The translations under genes and the position numbers were made by a program. Source: JANRKG01 sp033763635 (GTDB lineage: Bacteria; Cyanobacteriota; Cyanobacteriia; GCF-001939115). Taken from it: a DNA stretch of 20,363 nt. The notes beneath the pieces are model-generated. The model saw only the letters and a list, made by a program, of their open reading frames with translations, ran no database searches and was not told where the DNA came from. This document shows positions 15,097 through 20,363 of the stretch, one piece after another (position 1 is the first letter of the stretch; every line of letters starts with the position of its first letter). The stretch spans positions 1-20,363 of the forward strand of contig JANRKG010000270.1 in assembly GCA_033763635.1 (NCBI GenBank), written 5' to 3'.

Positions 15097-16443
15097 CTAC
15101 TCTGATCGCACCGCCAGTCCTGTATCCCGATCAAACAGATGTAGCTTGTCAATTGCGATACTGAGGTTAATCCCATCACCGAGGCGAATCAGGCGATCGG
15201 GACTCACTCGCACTTGCAGGGGAGAAGTCAAGCCAGCCTGTTGCCCTAACCAATTGATAGCCAGATAGGTTTCGCTGCCCAGCGCTTCAACCCGCTCAAC
15301 CTGAACTCGCAGTAATGCCTCTTCGGGCGTATCTGCCACCCGCAGGTGTTCCGGGCGAATGCCCAGGGTGAGCGATCGGCCTTCATAGGGGCGCAGCAGG
15401 GTTGCCCAGGAGTCTGGCAGGGCTAGTTGGAACTGAGGATGCACGAGTAAAACGGGAGTTTCCACCTGAACGGTCAGAAAGTTCATGGGAGGCGACCCAA
15501 TAAACTCTGCCACAAACCGATTCGCTGGACGGTTATACAGTTCAATCGGGGCCGCGAGTTGCTGAATTTGCCCCGCATTCATCACCGCAATGCGATCGCC
15601 CATCGTCATCGCCTCCGTCTGGTCGTGGGTGACGTAAATGGTGGTCGTTTGCAACTGGTGTTGGAGATTGACGATCTGGGCGCGAGTTTCCGATCGCAGC
15701 TTGGCATCCAGGTTGGAAAGGGGTTCATCCATCAGAAACACCTGGGGTTGGCGAGCCATTGCCCGACCGAGGGCAACTCGTTGTTTCTGCCCCCCCGACA
15801 GTTGCCGGGGCAATCGTTCCAGAAGCATTTCAATTTGCAGCATTTGGGCGATTTTCTGCACCCACTCATCCACAGCTCGTTCCTGATCTGACCAGTACCG
15901 AAATTGTTTAGGGAGGGGACGGGTGACAGAGGATAACCAGTTTTCAGCCTTGACTGAAAGGGGTAACGCAGCATCTTCTGCCTTACTCCCTACATGCTTT
16001 AACTTTGTGCGACGCAATCCAAAAGCCAAATTGTCGTAAACCGACATGTGGGGATACAAAGCGTAGTTCTGGAAGACCATCGCAATATCCCGTTCTTTGG
16101 GAGGGAGTTCATTCACCAGTCGATCGCCCACCCAAATCTGCCCTGCGGTCAACTCCTCCAACCCAGCAATCAACCGAAGCAGGGTACTCTTCCCACAACC
16201 CGACGGCCCCACCAAAACCATAAACTCCCCATCCTGAATGGAGAGATTGATGCGTCTCAGAACGGATGTGGTGGGAGAAACCTTCCCCTTACCGTTGCGG
16301 CTCTTCAAGGGTGGAATCCCCCCCGCAGGATCAGGTTCCAATCCAGCGAGATCCTGGGAAACAGGTTCGGTACTCTCTCCGCGCCGCCATGCAAAGCTCT
16401 TGTATACGTTCTCCAGAACAACCTTCGCCACAATGCCCCGCAT
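15097..16443 (-). CDS. Sugar-type ABC transporter ATPase (MalK/UgpC family) with two insertions
   Basis: This is the cytosolic ATP-hydrolysing subunit of a carbohydrate or compatible-solute importer. Of 448 residues it shows Walker A GPSGCGKST (79-87), Q-loop VFQNYALYPHMSVYDNLAFGLR, signature LSGGQKQR (215-222), Walker B VFLMDEPLSNLDAKLR, and H-loop TTIYVTHDQTEA. A C-terminal TOBE-type regulatory domain follows (LGIRPEHL). The family norm is about 350-380 residues. The excess is two insertions, at about 20-60 (between the first strand and VLRRINLSI) and about 146-190 (helical region before the signature). The upstream in-frame GTG at 16431 would give a product starting AKVVLENVYKSF, the usual family N-terminus, so it may be the true start. 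No permease or binding protein is nearby; it lies 41 bp downstream of the TPR gene and may be co-transcribed with it. Confidence 0.9.
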   Translation of the reverse strand: MRGIVAKVVLENVYKSFAWRRGESTEPVSQDLAGLEPDPAGGIPPLKSRNGKGKVSPTTSVLRRINLSIQDGEFMVLVGPSGCGKSTLLRLIAGLEELTAGQIWVGDRLVNELPPKERDIAMVFQNYALYPHMSVYDNLAFGLRRTKLKHVGSKAEDAALPLSVKAENWLSSVTRPLPKQFRYWSDQERAVDEWVQKIAQMLQIEMLLERLPRQLSGGQKQRVALGRAMARQPQVFLMDEPLSNLDAKLRSETRAQIVNLQHQLQTTTIYVTHDQTEAMTMGDRIAVMNAGQIQQLAAPIELYNRPANRFVAEFIGSPPMNFLTVQVETPVLLVHPQFQLALPDSWATLLRPYEGRSLTLGIRPEHLRVADTPEEALLRVQVERVEALGSETYLAINWLGQQAGLTSPLQVRVSPDRLIRLGDGINLSIAIDKLHLFDRDTGLAVRSE

Positions 16444-16484
16444 TCAGTAACAGTTATGAATATGCTGATTGTCCCATAGAAACC

Positions 16485-17378
16485 TTAGGGAAGTTGCAAG
16501 GGAACTCGTTGGGGTCTGGGCGTATCCCTGCCCTGAGCGATCGTTGCTTGAATCCGGGGAATGGCGAGAAATTTTTTGGTATCGTTCAGCAGCCGATCGC
16601 CCCACAAATTTTCCTTTAAAAATTTGAGATCGGCATAGCGTTTATCCAGGCGCAGGGCAGCCTCGCCCAGCATCAGCCCCTGCTCTCGATCGCCCTTGAT
16701 GTATAAGGCAACCGCGAGGGCCAGTTGAGGTTCTGCCGCCTTCGCATCCAGGGAAACAGCCGATCGCCATTGCCGAATGGCTCCATCCACATCTCCCTGT
16801 TCATACCGGATTAGCCCAATATTATTAATCGCAGGCCAGAAATTTGAATCCTGCTTCACAGCCTTCTCATACTGGGTAACGGCATCCTGAAAACGCTTGA
16901 GCATGTAGTAAGCGTTTCCCAAATCAAAGAGCGCACCCGGAATATTAGGCTTAATTTTCAACCCTGCCTGAATATAATCCACCGACTGCTTATACTTCGC
17001 CTGTTGGAAATGGGCCGTTCCCAGAGCAAAGAGAACCGAGGCATTTTTGGGATCAAGGGATCTGGCTCTTTGCAGTGCAGTAATTCCCTTTTCTGTCTGA
17101 TTTTTTTGCAAATATAGACTTCCTAATAATGCCCAAACCTGGGGAGTCTTGGGGGCAAGTTGGGTGGCAAGTTGGGCGCGGGGAAGGGCCAGATCAATCT
17201 GAGCAAACTGAGCAAGCTGGGCGGCTTCCTGGGCCAGGTTTAAGCCCTGCTGCTCAAGTCTTGAGGGAGTCAACTGCACAGTCCGGGGGATGAGCGCCTG
17301 TCCCCTCAGTGGTGGAGCAATGACACAGACACTCAGAAAGACCAGACAGGCAGACAGGGGCAGGAAACGTTTGGGCAC
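16485..17378 (-). CDS. Secreted TPR-repeat protein, function unknown
   Basis: This is a 297-residue protein. Residues 1-27 are a signal peptide: a basic start (PKRF), hydrophobic core LPLSACLVFLSVCVIA, and a possible cleavage after RGQA. From about 40 to 245 it is built of about five to six TPR units, such as AKYKQSVDYIQAGLKIKPNIPGALFDLGNAY and AVTQYEKAVKQDSNFWPAINNIGLIRYEQG. The C-terminus ends in a Pro/Arg-rich tail. It presumably acts as a periplasmic protein-binding scaffold; the partner is unknown. The start is GTG 17378, with GAGG at a suitable distance. It precedes the MalK-type ATPase gene by 41 bp on the same strand. Confidence 0.8.
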   Translation of the reverse strand: MPKRFLPLSACLVFLSVCVIAPPLRGQALIPRTVQLTPSRLEQQGLNLAQEAAQLAQFAQIDLALPRAQLATQLAPKTPQVWALLGSLYLQKNQTEKGITALQRARSLDPKNASVLFALGTAHFQQAKYKQSVDYIQAGLKIKPNIPGALFDLGNAYYMLKRFQDAVTQYEKAVKQDSNFWPAINNIGLIRYEQGDVDGAIRQWRSAVSLDAKAAEPQLALAVALYIKGDREQGLMLGEAALRLDKRYADLKFLKENLWGDRLLNDTKKFLAIPRIQATIAQGRDTPRPQRVPLQLP

Positions 17379-17993
17379 AATTCGCCTCAGCCATAACAGA
17401 GAATTACACCTGTTAGCTTAGACCATCCGCACCCGATCGTCATGGCTTTTTCATCAAGCAATTTGATAGGCATTTGCCTGAAATCATCGCCAAGCCTCTA
17501 TCTATTTTTTTAACCTCACTCCATTGATACAAATTTTCCAGATTGCTGTTTCTAGTGCCCCATCCTCAGGAAGGTTTCTCAATGAGCATTTCTTATTTTC
17601 TTTACCTAGCTTTATAAGAACTTATAGATTTCCCATTTTTCTGCGACAAGGGATCAAAGTTCTCCTGGCAAAATCTCAGTTTCGCAATAATCTATCTTAA
17701 AAATTTACAGATCCGCTCATCAGGCTCAGATGTAACACACACTACAATTAGATCAGGGCAAGTGGTTTGGTCAGGTAGCTATGAACACTAAAGCGATCGG
17801 GTCAGGTAGGCATTCTCCCAGCCTGTTGGGGCAGACTTCTTTCAGGATGTGGATAAGCGATCGGCTGGCCAATTTTCGTCACAGTTTAGGGTCTGTCTGG
17901 AGCGTGATCGTGGTCATTGATGAGGAAGGACCGGAACGCTGGTAGACCCTGCTCCAACTTCTTCTAGAATGGGTGAGGCTGATTTAGGGGGGG
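17379..17993. other. 615-bp region, mostly non-coding, between the TPR gene and tgt
   Basis: The first 400 bp are AT-rich and I see no gene, tRNA or strong hairpin in them. They should contain the minus-strand promoter of the TPR gene. A 10-bp direct repeat GGTCAGGTAG occurs at 17769-17778 and 17800-17809, around the start of a possible 54-aa ORF (17781-17945, listed separately). The rest leads into tgt. Confidence 0.5.
17781..17945 (+). CDS. Possible small protein of 54 residues
   Basis: ATG 17781 opens a frame encoding MNTKAIGSGRHSPSLLGQTS, then FRMWISDRLANFRHSLGSVWS and a C-terminus VIVVIDEEGPERW before TAG. AGG lies 5 nt before the ATG, and a TACAAT hexamer resembling a -10 box lies about 30 bp upstream. 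The C-terminal half looks like a plausible amphipathic helix followed by a strand, but I recognise no family. It may be a genuine small gene in front of tgt or a chance frame. Confidence 0.35.
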   Translation: MNTKAIGSGRHSPSLLGQTSFRMWISDRLANFRHSLGSVWSVIVVIDEEGPERW

Positions 17994-18104
17994 ATGGGTC
18001 ATGAATCATGGGACATGGAGGATACAAGGAACGGGCTTGATCCTGCCAATGACCCATTCCCCATCACTGGTAAAAGGTGCCTAAACTGCCTCAGTTCTCA
18101 TTGC

Positions 18105-19247
18105 GTGCCACAGGTTAAGATTTTGAGCCAGTCTTCTCAGCTTTCTTTTCAATTTGAATGTCAGGCATGTTGTCGCCAGACCCATGCTCGTGCGGGAATT
18201 TTTCAGACTCCTCATGGGCCAGTCGAAACACCCCGATTTATGCCCGTTGGGACGCTGGCAAACGTTAAAACCATTACCCCCGCCCAGTTAAAAGAAACCG
18301 GGGCACAGATGGTTTTAGCGAATACCTATCACCTGCATCTGCAACCAGGGGAAGGCATTGTCGCCCGTGCGGGAGGATTGCATCGGTTTATGGGATGGGA
18401 TGGGCCGATGTTAACCGACTCCGGGGGCTTTCAGGTCTTCAGCCTGAGTGAGTTACGGCAAATTTCGGAAGACGGGGTTAAGTTTCAATCCCCTCGCGAT
18501 GGACAACTCATTTATCTAACGCCCGAAAAGTCGATTCAGATCCAGAATCAACTTGGGGCAGATGTGATCATGGCGTTCGATGAGTGCCCGCCCTATCCTG
18601 CCACCCGTGAAGCTGTCGTGGATGCCACGGCTCGGACCTACCGCTGGCTAGAACGCTGTGTAAAGGCCCACGATCGCCCCTCCGATCAGGCTCTCTTCGG
18701 TATTGTCCAGGGGGGCGTGTACCCCGACTTGCGCCAGGAAGCGGCCCGGATGGTGACTCAAATTGACTTGCCCGGTTACGCGATCGGTGGGGTAAGTGTA
18801 GGGGAACCCGCAGAACTCATTCAACCGATCGTCTCAGCCACCGCCCCCCTCTTACCCGCCCACAAACCCCGTTATCTGATGGGCGTAGGGACGTATCGGG
18901 AAATTGTCCAGTCGATCGCCGCCGGAGTCGATCTCTTTGACTGTGTGATTCCCACCCGTTTAGCCCGTCATGGCAATGCTCTGGTACAAGGCAACCGCTG
19001 GAACCTGCGAAATGCCCGTTATCAGGAAGACTTCACCCCCCTGGACGACACCTGCCCCTGCTACACCTGTCGCCATTTCACCCGTGCTTACATCAGCCAT
19101 CTCCTACGATCGCGAGAAATTTTGGGATATACCCTGCTCTCCATCCATAACATTACGGAATTAGTGCAGTTCACCCAAAAAATCCGGGCTGCGATTCAGG
19201 CCGATCGCTTCTCTCAAGAATTTGCCCCCTGGCTGGTTAGAGAGTGA
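18105..19247 (+). CDS. tgt: Queuine tRNA-ribosyltransferase (tRNA-guanine transglycosylase)
   Basis: Tgt exchanges guanine-34 of GUN-anticodon tRNAs for the queuosine precursor preQ1. The protein has TPRFMPVGTLANVKT, the TDSGGFQVFSL motif with the general-base Asp, GIVQGGVYPDLR, LMGVGTYREIV, and DLFDCVIPTR with the nucleophilic Asp. The zinc site is CPCYTC plus the His in LLSIHN. The start is uncertain. The frame is open from ATG 17994, which would add 37 residues (including CLNCLSSHC) not expected in this family. Known bacterial proteins begin about 10-16 residues before FQFECQA, which points to GTG 18105 (380 aa) or TTG 18123. psbK follows 74 bp downstream, an order conserved in cyanobacteria. 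Confidence 0.93.
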   Translation: MPQVKILSQSSQLSFQFECQACCRQTHARAGIFQTPHGPVETPRFMPVGTLANVKTITPAQLKETGAQMVLANTYHLHLQPGEGIVARAGGLHRFMGWDGPMLTDSGGFQVFSLSELRQISEDGVKFQSPRDGQLIYLTPEKSIQIQNQLGADVIMAFDECPPYPATREAVVDATARTYRWLERCVKAHDRPSDQALFGIVQGGVYPDLRQEAARMVTQIDLPGYAIGGVSVGEPAELIQPIVSATAPLLPAHKPRYLMGVGTYREIVQSIAAGVDLFDCVIPTRLARHGNALVQGNRWNLRNARYQEDFTPLDDTCPCYTCRHFTRAYISHLLRSREILGYTLLSIHNITELVQFTQKIRAAIQADRFSQEFAPWLVRE

Positions 19248-19321
19248 CGATCGCGGATGAGGGGCGTGTTAAGATACTTATCAAAGCTGAAATCTTTTAC
19301 TGTTCACGAAGAGGTTGATTC

Positions 19322-19459
19322 ATGGAAGCGGCTCTGCTGTTGGCGAAATTGCCCGAAGCATATTCGATTTTTGATCCCCTGGTGGATGTACTCCCTTTGA
19401 TCCCCCTGTTTTTCTTCCTGCTGGCTTTTGTGTGGCAGGCTGCGGTTGGTTTCAGATAA
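19322..19459 (+). CDS. psbK: Photosystem II reaction center protein K
   Basis: This 45-residue precursor gives the mature PsbK subunit of photosystem II, a single-helix thylakoid membrane protein near CP43 and PsbZ. The sequence starts MEAALLLAKLPEAYSIFDPLV, then DVLPLIPLFFFLLAFVWQAAVGFR. The mature protein is known in other species to begin at KLPEAY, so residues 1-8 are a removed leader. The hydrophobic helix spans about 22-42, and the W(Q)AAVGFR end is diagnostic. GAGG lies 8 nt before the ATG. A strong terminator follows. Confidence 0.96.
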   Translation: MEAALLLAKLPEAYSIFDPLVDVLPLIPLFFFLLAFVWQAAVGFR

Positions 19460-19508
19460 AAAATACCCCAAAAATTACATTATTTTTGTTTAATTTACGG
19501 GTTTGCAC

Positions 19509-19540
19509 AAGGCAGGGAAGTTTCCCTGCCTTTATTTTTT
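19509..19540 (+). terminator. Rho-independent terminator of psbK
   Basis: AAGGCAGGGAA (19509-19519) and TTCCCTGCCTT (19522-19532) form a stem of about 10 bp. A T-rich tract follows (TATTTTTT, then another T7 a little further on). It lies 50 bp after the psbK stop and ends the transcript before the amidase gene. Confidence 0.9.
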
Positions 19541-19672
19541 GCTTGTTTTTTTGCAATCTTTATTATTGCGTTTTGTATGACCTTTAAGGTCAGCCTGCAA
19601 TTTCCTCGAAAATCGGAAAGATTGAGATAGGATTATCGGCAAATCATTGATTTACGACAGAATTAAGGCAAC

Positions 19673-20363
19673 ATGGGACGGATTTTTATTTCAGCGGGGC
19701 ATGGTGGTGCAGAAAATGGGCGCAGAGACCCAGGAGCCGTCGTCGGGGGCACCGATGAAGCGAAAGAAATGATGCTCACTCGTGACCTGGTGGTTGCGGA
19801 TTTACGATCGCGCAATTTCGAGGTACTTTCTGTTCCCGACGACCTGAGCCTCCGACAAACCATTAGCTGGATTAATAGTCGTGTTCAACGGGGCGATGTC
19901 GCTCTAGAAATCCACGCAGATGCGGCGGGTAATCCCACTGTGCGGGGGAGTAGCGTTTTTTATATTTCCAACAATAACGAGCGCAAAGCCCATGCCGAAT
20001 TACTGCTGATGGCCCTCCTCCGACGAGTCCCGCAGTTACCCAGCCGAGGCGCGAAACCAGATACGGCCACTGGGGTTGGCAGTCTGGGATTTTGCCGTCA
20101 AGTCCAGGTGCCCTCGCTGCTGATGGAAGTGGGATTCCTGACCAGTCCTGACGATCGCTTCATTCTGCAAAATCGTCGTCGGGATATCGCTGCTGGCATT
20201 GCCGATGGGTTAGCTGCCTGGAGTCGGGCGATTAGCGGCACCGCCCCCCCACCCCCTTCCACACCCCAAACCCCTTCTCCCCAAACCCCTCCTCCTCCGA
20301 CTCCCCAAACACCCGCAACTCCCCCGACTGGGACGGGCATTAACATTACCGTCAACGGGCAGG
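19673..20363 (+). CDS. N-acetylmuramoyl-L-alanine amidase (Amidase_3), 3' end outside window
   Basis: Amidases of this family cut the bond between muramic acid and the peptide stem, with zinc as cofactor. The visible 230 residues open with RIFISAGHGG (His10). They contain GTDEAKE with Glu29 as a likely zinc ligand, EIHADAAG (His81), and SLLMEVGFLTSPDD with the catalytic Glu152. These are the expected zinc and catalytic residues. From about 187 a Pro/Thr/Gln-rich linker runs for about 35 residues, then INITVNGQ starts a second domain that continues past the edge. No signal peptide is present at ATG 19673 (AAGG 4 nt upstream), which is unusual for a wall enzyme. It follows psbK after its terminator, so it is its own transcription unit. 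Confidence 0.88.
   Translation, partial: MGRIFISAGHGGAENGRRDPGAVVGGTDEAKEMMLTRDLVVADLRSRNFEVLSVPDDLSLRQTISWINSRVQRGDVALEIHADAAGNPTVRGSSVFYISNNNERKAHAELLLMALLRRVPQLPSRGAKPDTATGVGSLGFCRQVQVPSLLMEVGFLTSPDDRFILQNRRRDIAAGIADGLAAWSRAISGTAPPPPSTPQTPSPQTPPPPTPQTPATPPTGTGINITVNGQ

Noticed and set aside
20235..20330. C-rich near-repeats resembling a tandem repeat
   Set aside because: They are in frame and simply encode the Pro/Thr/Gln linker of the amidase.
20098..20355. Minus-strand Gly-rich frame at the window end
   Set aside because: It is the complement of the Pro-rich linker of the amidase.
1..20363. Defence system, prophage, toxin-antitoxin pair, CRISPR array or biosynthetic cluster
   Set aside because: No integrase, transposase, nuclease, spaced repeats, paired small toxin genes or modular synthases are visible; the content is typical chromosomal genes.

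Overview
The window comes from a cyanobacterial chromosome, almost certainly not a marine picocyanobacterium. The evidence is psbK (photosystem II) directly downstream of tgt, a CruA-type lycopene cyclase, a DUF2949-type small protein, and many GCGATCG/CGATCGC heptamers of the HIP1 type in genes on both strands. I see no phage, plasmid, CRISPR, tRNA or rRNA features. This is mostly ordinary core and semi-core cyanobacterial gene content. I did not find a convincing new multi-gene system; the most unusual signals are DNA or RNA structures between genes.

Layout. 1-2250: the N-terminus of a sensor histidine kinase (minus, cut by the window edge), a DUF2949-type small protein, and an M50 zinc metalloprotease fused to TPRs. 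2296-3913: two minus-strand genes, a small single-TM Pro-rich protein and a zinc-dependent MDR dehydrogenase. The dehydrogenase is divergent from an FAD-dependent oxidoreductase (3984-5771). 5834-8855: a minus-strand cluster, rlpA-like > livH > livM, joined by 1-nt stop/start overlaps. This suggests one transcript combining an envelope lytic-transglycosylase-type protein with two amino-acid ABC permeases. 8856-9370 is a long divergent intergenic region, followed by purM (plus). 10436-11236 holds a 119-bp foldback repeat, a small membrane protein and a 50-nt perfect hairpin. 11237-11497 is a small conserved-looking protein divergent from cruA (11626-13707). cruA converges on a coiled-coil protein (minus) across a 22-bp perfect stem-loop. 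15097-17378 (minus): a secreted TPR protein followed by a MalK/UgpC-type ABC ATPase with two insertions. 17379-17993 is mostly empty, with one possible 54-aa ORF. 17994-20363 (plus): tgt, psbK with a strong terminator, and the start of an N-acetylmuramoyl-L-alanine amidase that runs off the window.

How the genes fit together. The clear functions are housekeeping: purine synthesis (purM), tRNA queuosine modification (tgt), carotenoid cyclization (cruA), photosystem II assembly (psbK), nutrient ABC transport (livH, livM, malK-like ATPase) and cell-wall remodelling (rlpA-like, amidase). The liv permeases lack their ATPases and binding protein here, and the MalK-like ATPase lacks permeases. Both must work with partners encoded elsewhere, which is common in cyanobacteria.

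Points worth a second look: a repeat found after two unrelated genes (5786-5837 and 10532-10650) whose end supplies the TAG stop codon of both; the hairpins at 10983-11032 and 13709-13757; a canonical terminator inside the extended reading frame of the M50 protease; and the coupled rlpA-livH-livM arrangement.
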